Notes: a model not told the origin generated them from the sequence alone. A stretch of 64,000 nt of DNA from Apis mellifera (GCF_003254395.2 NC_037643.1:14931463-14995462), one strand, 5' to 3'; positions 1 to 14,049 are shown, counted from the stretch's first letter. A program made the numbers and translations.

Positions 1-68
1 AAGATGATCTCGAAGCCGAGACGATCGATCGTGTGTCGATCGATGAATCGCAGATAGTGAAAGAACAA

Positions 69-70
<2 letters not shown>

Positions 71-100
<30 letters not shown>
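71..100. repeat. (GA)15 microsatellite
   Basis: This is an uninterrupted GA dinucleotide run, followed by a degenerate GAGACAGAAACAGAGA tail to about position 127. It resembles a GAGA-factor-type tract, but repeats like this are scattered throughout the window. Confidence 0.95.
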
Positions 101-103
<3 letters not shown>

Positions 104-1899
104 AGAGACAGAAACAGAGACAGAGAGATGAGGGATGTAAGCAAACAGCGGGGGAAAGCAGAGCCGTCCCCGTGTTGGTTGGCATAATAATGGAGGCGCA
201 TAATCGCGTGTTTAGCGTCCCGTCACGAGACCCAGATTCCCGCAGGAGCGATGCATTGCGGCCCCCCCCTTCCCTATATATATGATAAATTGACAGTGGA
301 CGCGTATACTTGCCTCAATGGGAATGATGGCCCGTGTAAAATTACCGACCGCATCGCCAATTAACCCGCCCAGATCCGCCTCCTCCACTCTTCCGAACGA
401 TAGATATATCGATTCGCCCGTTCCCACAAATTTGTTTCCTCCTACGAGGAGAGAGAAGCTCGATCGTACGACGCGTTTACGTTCTCCTCTCGAAGAACGA
501 ACGCCCTCGAGGATAATCTTTCCTGTATTTTAATCTGGCAATTCAATTTTCTTCGATTCGATTCGATTCGATCGAATGGAACGTTGGATATAACGAAAAC
601 TTTGCAAAATTGTAATATAAAGATTAACCGATTCTTATATTTATGAATTCTGATCAATCTTATATCATAATATATATTCTTAATTTTAACCAACAATTTT
701 TTTATCTTTTCTACAATCTCCTTTCTTCATTTTTCGATCCATATTTTTCCCATATCTATCCGATAATTTATAGAATAGGATCGATAGATCGATTCGAACA
801 GCTTTTTCGAGATCCGTACCGAGTCGCCGAGTCTTCGATCGGAGCCATTTTTCACTTTTTTTCCGATCGAATACCTTTCACCTTTCGAAAATTCCGGTTG
901 AGATCATCGAGACAGTGTATCGACAGTTATTACAGCGAATATAACACGCCGAGGGCGAACCTCGTAAGACTCGTGACGCGGTGAGAACGGTCCGAGCCGT
1001 TTTCGATAGTCCGATAGTAATTTACGAGTAGGTTACGTTTTCCAGATTCCCGAATTTAAACGGAGACGCGGCAACGCTGGGCGGGCCGCGGCCCGGCCTC
1101 GCGACGGACCGTGACGGGGCAAAGGCTCTTATTGCCTCTTCGAAACTCCGGGTCCTTGGAACCAGCGACGGGCAAAATTTAATAGTCCAAGTTGCGAATA
1201 AAGTTAACTCGGACGAGTTGCCTCGATAGCGCGTTCCCTCGAAACGTAACAGCAATCCGAAATAATTGTGGCGGAGGGGAGGGGGGAAGAAAAGTTGGGT
1301 GGAGATTACGCGAGAAGCGGATCGACCGCAATAGCTGAGCAACTACGTAAACGTTGCTCGAGCATATTTTTAATAAAGCGATTACTCGAAAACAACTTCG
1401 CTCGAAATATATTTTAACTACTTTTACTTTCTCAAGGTTGATTCCGACCGCCCCACTCCTCCTCGAACGCGACTTATCGCTCCCTCCTACCCCCCCTCCC
1501 CTAGCTCTCGTTTTCACGGAGAAATAACGCTCGACGCGCCCCCCCCCCCCCACCGATCGTCTCCATTAAATAGAATTCACCAACGACGCGATTCGCATTC
1601 GGGAAGCTCGTAATATTATACCAGCACACGTGCGCCAATAGAAAGTGGATGATCCTTCGAGTAATATCGTATCGATTCGATTCGTCGAATTTGCGCAATG
1701 TACTCGAAGCGGTTTTAGTTTAGACTTGAACCGTGTTCGATATCGGTTCTCGATCAGCCGAAATTACGAAGACGATTCGTTCGATTTTCGGGGGGAGGGG
1801 CGAGTCGAAAAGGGATGAGTCGGCGGGGATAAATGGCCACGACCGGTTTGTTAAACGTTCGAGGGGAGGGGGAGGGAAATCAGATTGCGCGGGGGGGTC

Positions 1900-2110
1900 G
1901 CGACAATTTTATAGAATCGAACGTGTAACGGGTCCGCCATTGTCGAGGCCGTATCGACAAATACAGGAGTTATGCGCGCGGACGAGCCCAAGTGCGGATG
2001 ACGTACGCCCATTGTACTTTATTATCCGCCATTGTGTTGCAAATCCAAACAAACGGACGGCCAAAGTGATTTGTTTATGAATGGAGACCTCTCCCAACGT
2101 CATACGTATT
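1900..2110. promoter_or_regulatory. Candidate regulatory block with three CCATTGT (SOX-type) sites
   Basis: This is a block of complex, GC-richer sequence inside AT-rich surroundings. The heptamer CCATTGT, a match to the SOX HMG-box consensus, occurs at 1937-1943, 2009-2015 and 2029-2035. Nearby are AAACAAAC around 2047-2054 and TGTTTAT at 2072-2078, both compatible with forkhead-type sites. No reading frame here resembles a protein. An enhancer or conserved noncoding element is an inference from motif clustering only. Confidence 0.3.
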
Positions 2111-2343
2111 TATCTGGAACGACGTCGCCGTTCCACGTTATTTAACGTCCTCTTACGATTCTTCTTCTCGACGCCTTATCTTTGAACGGAATCCGGCGAA
2201 CGATCCGAAAGAGAGTCACGCGTGCTTGAATATCCTCGAACGAGCGCTGCGAATCGAACGGAACGTCGAAGGAATCTTGCAAATCGTGGAAAAATTAATA
2301 ACGTAGATTCCGTGTAAGTATTCCGTGTATATATGTATGTACA

Positions 2344-2695
2344 TAAGAATTTATTTAATATTCGCAAGAAATTATAATAATATAAAATTTAATAAAGAAA
2401 GGATTGTTTTATTATATTAGAAAACATAATTTGTTTATATACATATGAGTTTATTCACTATTGTGCAAGGAATTATAATAAGATAAAATTAAATAAAGGA
2501 GGATTGTTTTATTACATTAGATTTATACGAGTAAATATTGAAGAAATTGTCGTTCTATATGCTTATTAAGTAATGAAATAAATATATATACATAATTATA
2601 CATAATTACATAAGTACATAATTTATCTACTTCTCATTGCGCAAGAAATTAAAAAATTAAATAAAGAATTATTTTATTACATTATATCACTTAAT
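2344..2695 (+). repeat. Three diverged tandem copies of an AT-rich unit
   Basis: A unit of about 80 bp (GCAAGAAATTATAATA, then AATTTAATAAAG, then GATTGTTTTATTA) appears at about 2360-2425, 2465-2520 and 2637-2690. The copies differ by substitutions and small indels, so the duplication is not recent. No coding potential is visible. Confidence 0.6.
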
Positions 2696-5549
2696 TATCA
2701 TAATTACATACGATTTACTTTGTTAAATAATTACAAAAACACGTTGCGTCCGAATATCACTTCGAATCTTTCGAGCCACGAAATCATTAATAAACTCCGC
2801 GTATTATATATCGTATCGATTATATTTTATATATAAATATAATAAAGAATTTTTATTCTTTTATTTATTATCGTTAAAACGAACAAGAAATAACACTCCT
2901 GCTTTTTTTCTATTTCGAGACGAATAATCTTCCCCCCCCCTCCCTCCAGAGACATCTTTCGATTCATTTAAATGTGCGGAATCGGACGGAGTCGCGAGAG
3001 GAGCCACGGTTGCGGACCGAGTACGAGAAACAGCGACATCGAATTATCGCGGACGCTTTGCCAAGGTAAACGGAATGGCTGGTTCGTTTCTCGAGAATGG
3101 GCGCGAATTTCGAACCGGGGAATATTACGTTAGCGCCGGCCGATTGCATCGATGCGCGAAGAAGCTTGAAAAAGGGGGGCGTAAATACTCTCACTCTTTC
3201 TCCATCTCTCTCTCTCTCTCTCTCTCACTGCGAAATCGGAAATCGAATTTAAAGGTAAATGTACGAGCGGATAAATCGACCGACTTGCAGACAAATAAAA
3301 TCCATGGAAAAATTCTAGATTCCCCAAAGTTTCTACCTTTCGCGAACGTATTGTCCGATTTATGGCCGATCCGCGATCCACTTTTACGAAGCCGGGAAAA
3401 TATTCCCGGGGATAATCGTTCTTTATAGCGGATATCGATGAAGGAATTTGAATTAAATTTAGAATAGAATGTAGTGGAAGGTAGAGTGAAACGGGATTGC
3501 GTCGCGGAAACTGTTTGAACGAACATCGTGCGGAGAAAATTTTTTTGGAAGCTTTTTTTTTTTTTTTTTAAAAGTTGCATTTGGAAAACGAGGATTAATT
3601 TTAATCCTCCTAGAAGTTGATTTTTTTTGATAAAATCAATTCCGAATGATCGAAAGTAAATTTCTTTCGTTAATATATATATATATTACACGAAACACAG
3701 ACACAAAAAAAATGCGTAAAACGATTCCAGAAAATATATTATTATTCTCGAAACGAGTGGAGCACGATTTTGATTTCTGCGATTCACATTTAATCCCAAA
3801 AGAATCGAAAGCAAGTTTCTTTCAAAATAATCGCGTACCTTTGACTTTTTATGTTTCATTAAAAATCCCATTTAAATCTGAAAAGAAAAAAAAGAAAATT
3901 AAAAGGAATCTTTCTTTCATTGTTCAAAAAAATAATCGCGTACCTTCGATTTTCTTTTTTCTTTTTTTTTTTCCCCTTCTACTCTACATGCACGAAACAC
4001 GAATACCAAAAAAAAAAAACAAGCAAAAAACAGCGGAGGATAGGTGTTATCGATTTCAGAAACCGTTCTATCCCCGAACCGAAGTGGGAAAGATTTTGAC
4101 CCCCTCCCCCTATGTTGTCACAATATACGGTTGTGTAAACTGGGCGTTGAAACTGGGGATCGTAATTCACAAAGATTTCAACATTGTCCACGAGAAACGT
4201 CGCGCGAGAGAATATCTTAACCCGAAAACTGAAACTTCGAGCGTAACGCGTATACGAGTGAAATGGCGCGGCGGACTCTCGTCCACTCTGACTCTCTCTC
4301 TTTCTCTCTCTCCCTCTCTCTTTGAGAACTTCATCCATCGATCCTGTTTCACCTTGGTAAATTTCCACCGGCCACGCTCTCGTTCCAAATACATCTGTGC
4401 GCGGTGCGACGATGACAGTCACACCGCGGGAAGGGGAGGGGAGGGGAGAGGAGGGAAAGAGGAGAATTCCACGATCGAATAAGCGCGCGGTGCGCGGTAT
4501 CCGCAACACAACTGCCGGCCCAGCGCGCGTACACGCAACACTGTTTACTCTGTTCTCCTTCGTGACGCGTACTTCTCCTCGAGAACTCGAGCGCCCCGGT
4601 GTTGAATATTGTCATTAGGGCGGCGGTTCTCAATCTCTCGTATACGAACGCGGGCCGAGATCGTGCAATAACGGAAAAATTTCGTCCAACTTAACTTTTT
4701 CGTGCGAATCGAAAGAATGGACGAATTTTCGACGTATTTTTTTAAATTATTTGTGTTAATTATGATGAAAGGTTTATCATCATCTCAACTCAAATAAATG
4801 ATTCTTTTTCTTCTTTTTCTTTTTCTTGAGAAAGAATTATCGAGAATCTATGAAAAAAAAAAAACACTTGTACCAATGAACGAAAAAAAAAATTTATTTC
4901 TTTAAATTAATATAAAAAATTAATTACAATAGAATTAATTTTTATTATATTATTATATTTATTTATATATTTTATATTTTATATTTATTTATTTTATTAT
5001 ATTATTTTTATAATATACAATAGAATTAATTACTATTATCTTTATTTATCAAACAACAAATAATAACTTTTTTTTTTTTTTTTGAAAAAGGATTATTGAG
5101 AATCGAATTACTATATCATCGTTCGAGAGAATCTAGGAAAATAATTAAACTTGCACCCGCTGTGTTGTTCGGGAATCTAAAAAGAAAGAGAGAGAAAAAA
5201 AAACAGGAAAGAAAACACCAATAGACTCGAAAATCGAGGGAGGAGAGAGAGGATTACGAATAAAAAACCGAGCTCGAACAGAAGGATTTTTATTTTATAA
5301 AAATATAAAAAAAAAAAGAAAAAAGAAGTGGAGTCGATATCCCGTGCGCAAAGATAGGCAAAGATGAAAAAACGAAATTCGTTCCCTCTGGAAAAAAAAA
5401 AACACCAACTCTCCCCCTGCCGATCAGAAGAAGACAAAGACCGAGTTGAAACGTGCGAGAGAAAAAAAAAAAAAAAAACGCGACACCACCAGTTTTTTTT
5501 TCCGATCGAAAATAATAGTTCGAGGGAGGGGGGGAGATAAGGAAGACGA

Positions 5550-5775
5550 ATAAACGCAGGGGGAGGGGGCGGGGCGCGGGGCGCAGATATGGTAATTATG
5601 GCCGCGTACGCGAAGTATGCGTAACGGTGGTCGCCTATCCGGTCCGACATCAGAGTTTACTCGGTGTCCATAGCGGCTTCGTGTTACCTGCCTTCCGAGT
5701 TAATTAACTTAATTAATGGATCGGCCACGCCGTTGAAGTTTACCTGAAGCGTAGCCCGTGAGATGGTAACAAACA
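5550..5775. promoter_or_regulatory. Candidate regulatory block with paired TTAATTAA palindromes
   Basis: This GC-richer stretch of complex sequence contains two perfect TTAATTAA palindromes, at 5700-5707 and 5709-5716, separated by one base. TTAATTAA contains the homeodomain core TAATTA on both strands, so the pair could bind homeodomain dimers. Assignment as a regulatory element is inference. Confidence 0.3.
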
Positions 5776-7813
5776 TCAAAGATAAATCGTCCAAGTTTGC
5801 GAGGGAGGGGAGGAGGCCTATCGAGAAACAGTTCCTTGCGGATAAACAGGGGACCGGGTGTCGCTCGAGAAAGTTTCAATTATTCATTCCCGAAACCGAG
5901 TTATTCGAAAAGGAAAGGAACGATGGACTCTTTCTTTCGAACACACCGGGGGAAAGAATGATTAATATTGGCCGTAATCCGAAATATTTTAATCAACCTC
6001 CCTCCTTAAATAACTCTAAATGGAAAATTAATTCTTGTTATATTCGTATATGTATATATATACTTGTGTATTCGTGTTGTTTCGATTCCGTTTTTGTTCT
6101 CCCTTTTCGAATGAAAGGTTCGAATAACAATGTGCATTAACTGGACGAAATTTATTTTCAGCATCGTGTGATGTGTAACAAAATGTTGAAATTTTAAATC
6201 CTCGTTTTTAAACGTTTTAAACGGATTGAACAAAGTATGGGTAATAACGCGAATCAGAATCGAACGTTTATTCGATGGAAGCTATATGCGAAAAATGTAG
6301 CATATCAATGATTAAATATAATGAAATTAGAAGGAAGCATTAGTCTCGATGAAGACATCCGTCGATTAATCTAGTGAGATTCCGCAAGAGCATCAAGAGA
6401 GATTTTTATTAAATTCTAGTAACTCTGTAAAATTTTCTTTAAGTCGCTAATAACCTGTGATGACGTTAAGCTTATTAAAAGCGTATATATAAAGAGAGAA
6501 CTAATCGGATAACTGATCGATAACATTTCAATAATTGAGAAATATTTTATAAATTTATTGGAGCATTTAAAAATTTCAATTTTATAATATAACATCTATT
6601 TTAATTTAAATCGTTTTAAATTATCGAAAATTTTTTTATTTTTCTTTTTTTCTTTTTGTGAATTAAACTTAAAGTTAAATAATTACTTTATATTAAAGAT
6701 ATAAATTTTTACGAATGTATGAAAAGTAAAAACTTTCTTTTTTTCACCATATTTCGCGAAACTTTGCAAAACTGTATTAAAATTAATTTTAACCTTTACC
6801 TCGTAACCTAACCTAGATTCTTTGATCTAATCATTGATTAATTTCGATTTATCCTGTATTACAATTTATCCATTTTTATCATTTATTCGTTATATTTTGA
6901 AGAAATAAGCGCGAATTCAGATATAGTAGAAAAAGAACACGACCCATATCCATACACAGTTTATCTCTTCATTAAATATATCCTTTCTTCAATCGAGTTC
7001 AATTTCACAACAATTATTCCCCAATATATTTGTATCCGCGCGAAATTTCCTCCCGTCGATTATACTCCCTTGCGTGTATCCCGTATCCGCATTGGGGGAA
7101 GGATAGCGGTAACAAAAAAAAAAAAAAAAAAAAAAACGCAGTCCTATCCGCGACGTTATTTCTGAAAGCTCCGTCCCGTACTCGGAAAGTGATTACTCGG
7201 AAAGCGGAGTATTGCGCGGCATAGCGGCGGCGGCGGCGGCGGATGTGCACGCGTATAAATTTCGCGGCAACAACGCGGTCGCCATTTCGAAACTTTCTAT
7301 GCTTATGCGGCGAGGAAAAGCTTTGGTTGGCTTTGCTAAATGGGGTAAAACCGAGGCCGGATCTAACACGCAACGTGAACCATCTGCGCGGCGGATACGG
7401 CAACGCTGCAATCCAACGGTAATTCGCTGCGAATATATTTCTTCGATTCTCCTCCATTCGATCGACTGAATTCTTTTTTTTAAACAAAGAAATTTATCTC
7501 TTCGTAACAATGATCACGATACGAGTAACTGATACCAGTATTTTTCTCTATATATATTTACAATTATAAATAATAAGAAAGTAGAAAAAGTAGGGCGAAC
7601 AGAGAGAAAGAGAATGAAGCGAGAAGAGGAAATTGCGTTTTCCTCCAAACCTGGAATATACCGGTGGATCTTGGAGGTGGATTTTGTCCTAAAGCGCGCT
7701 ATAAATCGAAAGTTTTCTGCTTTCCCGCAATCGTACGGCAAATCGGATTATGAAATTGAATAGTCTCGAAGCCGGGAAGACTCCTCTCCTCGTGTTCCTT
7801 GGAAGAAAGGGAC

Positions 7814-7857
7814 GGGGCGGGGAGGGGAGGGGAGGGGAGGGGAGGGGAGGGGAGGGA
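7814..7857 (+). repeat. (GGGGA)n pentanucleotide tract
   Basis: About eight GGGGA units run head to tail on the plus strand, followed by a C-rich mirror-like tract (CCCCTCCCCTCCC) at about 7878-7895. G4-type runs are possible on the plus strand here and on the minus strand in the following tract. Confidence 0.9.
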
Positions 7858-8217
7858 GAAGGAGACTCGCTGCCTCGCCCCTCCCCTCCCTTCCCCACCT
7901 CCTCGCCGCTCAACTCTCCACGGCTTATTTGTTCCCAGATCTTTCTATTTTGCCCGCGTCAAGCGAATAACGCAACAAATACGAAATGAAATTAAGCCGG
8001 CGCGGGGCCATCTTTCGCTGTAATTTTATTCGTGAAATAGGCTCGAATTGCCGCCGTTTTCACGTCGTGCTAATCTTCGAACCTCTTCGGTTCGAGAATA
8101 TTTGCCTTTGCGGTCGGGTGGAGTTGTTTAAAAAAAAAAAATTGATAATCTCATCTCGTGTAAATTCAAAAATGTAAATTCAACGAAGTATAATTCTTTC
8201 ACGAAATTTCACGAAGA

Positions 8218-8472
8218 AATTTGGATTAAAATTTGAAAGAATAAAAATTCGCGAATACATTCGAAAATCTGTCTCGCGAAAGAAATTCATCGCGTAATAA
8301 AAATACAATTCGAATATTTGTTCGATTCAAAAATTTCGATATTGAATAAAATTATTTGAAGGAAACTTGGATAAAAATTAATTCGAATTATAAAATTATC
8401 TAGACAAATATTCGAAAATCTATCTTACGAAGAGAAATTCGCCTGACTCGAAAACGAAAATACGATCAATTA
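8218..8472 (+). repeat. Two diverged copies of a noncoding unit of about 100 bp
   Basis: The segment beginning TTTGGATTAAAATT near 8220 recurs as CTTGGATAAAAATT near 8367. Both copies continue with ATTCGAAAATCT, then a CGAA/GAAATTC block, then an AAAATAC block. The spacing is about 150 bp, and similarity is moderate with indels. Confidence 0.45.
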
Positions 8473-9799
8473 GAACGAAACGAAATTTTCAAAAATTTTT
8501 CAGCGTTTTCCTGTTTCAATTTTTTTGTAACAGATTGAGTCTCGAAAAAAAAATTACCAATGTTTGTCCAAATTAAATTTTACCAGAAATGTTACTCCAC
8601 TTGAAAAATCCCTTAGAAAATTATTATCCACACGCATAAGGATATATATACATATATTCTTTGAGCGAAATTAACGTTTGTCGTAAGTTGGCAAATATAT
8701 ACCGTTTGCAAACTCAATTACTCTTGCGTTCTCTTCAAATGGGGAAAATTCAGGGGAATTTTTTGAAAGGAGTGTTAAAATTAAATTTTCGGGATGAAGA
8801 ATTACCGTTACTTTGACAACCACTGCGAGAAATAATTTTGAATCGAGAATTGAATCGTAGAACAAATCGATCGAGAAAATTCTCGAATGAATCGATAATC
8901 GAAAGAATATTATATTAATTGATCGTCATTATTGTCAAATTATCCAAAAAAAAAAAAAAAATCGAATTTTTATCATTACCGATATTTATCGTTATTTACA
9001 TTATCGATCGGGAAGCGAATGAAAACGATTCAATTTTCACACAGCGCACGATTTATTATTTATATCGTTCGCCATGAAATGCGACACGGGAAACGAATAT
9101 AAATGCCGTGAGAAAAAAATGAAAAAAATGAAAAAAAAAAAAAAATTCATCACAGCGTTAGTTTTCACCCTAGTAATAGTGTATCACGGGTTTACGTACA
9201 ACCTTAGAATTTTTAAATAAATATTTTCAACGTATGGTGAAATTTTTTGAAAACATTTCCCGCGAATAAATACCCGTTGTAATAACAAAAAATTCCCCGG
9301 AAATGGAGAACATTTCCACGATTTAACGAAATCTACCCTTCGCAGCGCTGTTATAAATTTAAATTTTTTCGCATGGTTGTTAATAAGGGAGAGAGGTGTC
9401 TGATATGATTTTCACAATTTTACACAGGGAAGAAACATCAGATATAAAAGAAAGAAACAAAGAAAAAAAAATAAATCCATTCGTCATAAAAAAAAAAAAA
9501 AAAAAAAATTCGAAATTTCCATCGAACAACATTCTTAAATACGATCCAACGCTTTTTATCTACGCTGCTACTTCTCCCCCCTCCTACTCCGCCGCGCGCC
9601 GCCTCCACCCCCCCTCCCGCCGCGGAGAAGATCACTCAGGAATTCATACGCGTGGGCGAAACGCAACTTTTCCAATCGGGGCGAGGTTGAAATCCGCGCG
9701 AGGTGGTGGGGAGTCGAGCAATCGCGGGCGTCATAAGCATCGAGAAGAGAGGGGGGGAGGAGTCCGTGTAATTAGGGCCTAGGTTCCAGCCGAACAGAT

Positions 9800-10030
9800 C
9801 TCGAGAAATCTATTACGGTGTCCGTTAAGCAAAGTGATGAATGTTCGGATGAGCGGAAGGGTCGAAACCGAAACGGGTCGATATCAGCCTTGTTTCCGTA
9901 TCGATTTCCATTTCCAAATCGGATATGCAGTTCCACCACGCTTATCGGATACCTCCTCGGTGTCTCAGGTCGGGGGTCAGCTTGTATACGCCGCCGATGT
10001 ATATACATTTGCATAGATAGGATCTGATTA
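9800..10030. promoter_or_regulatory. Candidate regulatory block with perfect octamer ATTTGCAT
   Basis: A complex-sequence block with a perfect POU octamer (ATTTGCAT, 10007-10014). The open frames across it have no recognisable protein character. The regulatory role is inferred. Confidence 0.25.
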
Positions 10031-12240
10031 AAATAAGGAGAGCTCGGATATCCCTTCGACTCCCTTAAATTTTATCGCGCGTTCATTCTTCAACTTTATT
10101 TCGCCATCGAAACTCTATATGCGAGTCTTCTATCTACATTGGAACCGAATATAAAAACCGCGTTTTGCGGGGGGGAGGGTAATTTAGAGTGAAAATATCC
10201 GAATCGGCGAATCGATCAACTTTTTTTGCGCGAGAATGGCATTATTTTTACGTGGAACGTTTAAAAAGAAACCGTGGAAATAGATCTCGAGCAAGTCTTT
10301 GTTTGGGGGGAGGGGGAAAAAAAAAAATGTGTTCACGTTTCATCGGGAATACTGTCCGTGACATCGTGTGCAAACTTGTTGAATGGAAAACTCAAAAGAA
10401 ATTACTTTTCAAAACTGCAAAAATATTTTATTCCTCGTTTTTTTCCTTTTTTTCTACGTTTTAACTTCCAAGATATTGGTCAAATTCGCGAAATTACGCT
10501 CCAAACGCGTGGAATTCGTCTCAATTTAATTTAAGCTGTAAAATCGTTACCTTATATATATATGTATATATGTATATATATAAATTTTTGGCTCGTTGCG
10601 CCACGCTGTGAAAATATGGAGCCCGCGGAAGCGATATTTCTTGGCTGGGAAACTCATAAACAAAGCATAAAACCAGTTCAATAATTAGCAGGGTTTCCGC
10701 CACAGGCGCAAAACGTGTTCCAACGTGTTTATGTTCCGCGAGAGAAACTTTCTCTGGACGTAAAATGTTATAAAGGGCCTGTATAGATCCGGCAAATAAT
10801 GAAGTTGCACCGTGTGTTTTCGATCGTACGCGCGGTCAAAATGATAAAAAGTGTGCAACCCGCGCGCCGGTTACATTCGATAGTTTATAATGGGTTTTTA
10901 CGCGGGGATGAAATCGTTCAAAACAGGAAAATGATCGCACTGCGAGCGAGAAAACATTTCCGGACGGCCACGCGTGTAGAAAAAAAAAAAAACGGACGAT
11001 TTATTAACGAGCAAAGTTCTCGTCCGACATTCCGTTAAATACGTAGATACGTGGTTATGTTAGCTTTAAAATTTCGGGTGAAATGTGACCACGAGTTTTA
11101 TCGGACACCGATATTTGTTTCGTCTCGGCTACTCGACACTCTCCTTCGTGCCAAATTTGTTGCGAAACGCGTCGTTTTATCGCGCGTTAAATAATATTTC
11201 GATGGAAGATGAAAACGTGCGAATGTAACACGCGAGAAAATCTCGAGTCGAGCTGCAAATGCAAATTTCTGATCGTTGGGAGGAATAACGAGATTAAGAA
11301 TCGATTTTCTTGAATAAATCAAAATCTCAAATAATGGATGGCTTCGAGAATACAAAGGCACTTGGTCGTTTGGACGAAACCGCTGATTCTCCTTCCATTG
11401 GTTCCAGCGGATCCTTATGCGGCCATTACTACGTGCCTGGCATTCCATATTACCCGCGATCGCTTAATTGATCGTAAACTCGGAACTCCTGCTATAATGA
11501 ATGAGAATACGGGATAAACTGATCGAGAAATTTCGATTCTCCAAGAACTTGTCCATCTCTTGAATATTTCATCCAAATAATCAAGATTCATCGAGATTTC
11601 GTTCTTCGAAGATCGATCGATAACACCGAGAGTCTCGTTCGAGATCGTAATTGTTTGATTATGATAGGAACTTTACTTATAACACGTGACATGTTCCGGC
11701 AAAGTTATATCGGCCGATCGATACATCGATAAATTGCACGAGAATGTTATTTTTCGTTTTTGCGTTCAAGTTAAAAGTCCGATTCGAGAATAAACAAGAG
11801 TTACGAGAATCGATTGGAATAAAGCACAGAGCATCTGGAAGCAGGCCAATTTTTCGAATAATTCGAGCAATTTCGACTCCGCACAGGGAGTAACGGAGCC
11901 GAATGAGCGTGCGACCGGTTGCAAGTGACGAGCCAACGTAAATATTTATTTTTGTTCCTATCGGATTTCGATCTTTCATTCGCATTACGCAAAACTTTTT
12001 ACGCGTTTACCGATAAACCTCTCGCATTTTTCACGGTAGTCATTTAAATACGAAGATTTGTAATTTCTATTCCGATTGAAGATCGTTCGACAATCATGGT
12101 TTATAAACGATTCGATTGACCAGCGAAAAGAATTGATTATCGAATCTTCAGATCTCGACTCGGGTATATGCATGCAAAATGGAAGACAATATGGCTGAAG
12201 AAATAGTAATCTAACCTAAATGTTAAAGTAAGAAAAGACT

Positions 12241-13045
12241 TACAGTTCTGCGATCCTTTCTCGCTTTCCAGCAATGTTTCCTCCCATTCTTTATAATTCT
12301 GAATTGTTTCACAAACAAGTATTAATTTACGAACAAACGAATTTCGATTAAAATTGAAAGATTTTTCTAGAAACAGACGTAAACGAAAGGACACGACACG
12401 ACGCCACGCACGATGATTTCTTGAGCACGTATTTGAATCTCTGCGCACAAGTTGATGCGCAATATCGCGAACTAATAGAGTTTGACTCTTCGTTCTATGT
12501 TTTCTTCTCGATTTCAATTATCAAGTTCAATATTCAATTAACGATATTCAGTACTGTCAAAAATAAAAACATATCTCACACATCACATAAATATATATGA
12601 AAACATTTCTTAAATATTAATTTAACCTATTAACGTAACCAATCAAAATACAGTTTTGCGAGCTTCCAATATTTTTTGCTGTTCTTCACAAATGTTTATA
12701 CCGAAAGTATCTCTACATTTAATTTCACGATCGTATTTCACAAAACAAATGAATTTCGATTAAAGTTAATGCTTTAAAAATTGAGACGTCAACGTGATGG
12801 ATTCGATTTCTTTGAGGACGTATTTAGATCACTGCGCATCAACTTACGCGCAGCGTTGCAATGTAAGTAATATGGCGAACTAATGGTGTTTGATTTTTCG
12901 TTCTGTTCGTTCTTCCATTTTTCTTTTTCCACTTTTCGTGTCAAGAACGTGTCGTCAAGAATAAAAACATCGGGAACAATTCGCACGGTACATAAATATG
13001 TAAGTAAACGCTTCTTAAATAAAAATTTATTTCGTTTCAATCGAA
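12241..13045 (+). repeat. Diverged tandem duplication, unit about 390-410 bp
   Basis: Copy 1 (about 12241-12625) and copy 2 (about 12650-13035) align over most of their length. Shared landmarks in order are TACAGTTCTGCGA / TACAGTTTTGCGA, GAATTTCGATTAAA, ACGTATTTGAATC / ACGTATTTAGATC, CTGCGCA, GCGAACTAAT, TTCGTTCT, and AATAAAAACAT followed by CATAAATAT and TTCTTAAAT. Substitutions and indels interrupt all long frames, so this is noncoding or a decayed element. I cannot assign it to a transposon family. Confidence 0.65.
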
Positions 13046-14049
13046 CACTTCCATGTTTCTTGTATCGCGAACGATTTAGAAGAAACATATTTCGAAGTAA
13101 TATCGATCGCTGAAAATTATTAACATTTCGAAATTCAAATCATGGTGTCATATGTATAAATAAAAATAGATTTACGTATCATAAATTAATCTTCAATGAT
13201 CGTGTGTAACGTATGAAATTTCATTTCACATTGTTAACCTACAAACGCGAATCAAGAGAGTAACAGTTGCAATTGAACGTTTGATGAGCATTGAAGTGAA
13301 CACGTAGCGAAACGAATATTAGTTGTTCCTCGGGGAATCTGTAAACAGCTAACGATCAATGCTAACATTTCCCATTGGATATATCCGTTGCATTAAAAGT
13401 CATTCGAATCTATATTTTTACCGCTACTTGTCATATTAACCTTTTAATTATTAAGATAATTTCGATAATCACGGAAAATATCGCAGGGAATAATTTATTC
13501 GTATACGGATACGCGATAAACATTAACCAGTGTAACAAAATAATGACATATAACTTCGTACATCGGTATATTAACGTTATATCGAAGAATAATTTTTAAT
13601 TCAATGTAAAATTTTCTACTACGAGATACCATCGACCCCGTAAAACAATCGATTTAATCGTTCCCAAAGAGTTCGGTCGACGAGGAACATTAAGTACATT
13701 TACAAAGAAAGTGGACAATCTCGAACGATTTCACGATAATGCGTTCCTCTATAATTTTCTCTCCGGAAGAGAATAGTTCGAACGTAATAGCGATAATAAA
13801 TAGCGAAAATGCATAAAGGAAAGTCTTCTCGTATAAAATTTATCTCTCCGTTTATCTTTCCGTGTGCAAATTAATTATTTATCCGTCGACAAATGTAAAG
13901 AGGTAACGTAACACGACGATTATTAGAACGGGGGGGGGGGAAAGGATAAAACAGAAACTTGTTCGTTTCGCGGGCGTGTATATTTTACGGGCGTGGATGG
14001 GTCAGAAATAGGTTTTAGACGTTCCTGCGGGATCGTGTAACAAGACTGG

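Noticed and set aside
3646..4482. Open frame of 278 codons on the plus strand
   Set aside because: Low-complexity Lys/Phe/Ser composition running through poly-A, poly-T and CT tracts, with no domain-like pattern and a competing open frame on the other strand.
6790..6815. Telomere-like CCTAA repeats (also near 44017)
   Set aside because: Only two CCTAA units at each site, which is common in this composition; too short to call interstitial telomeric sequence.
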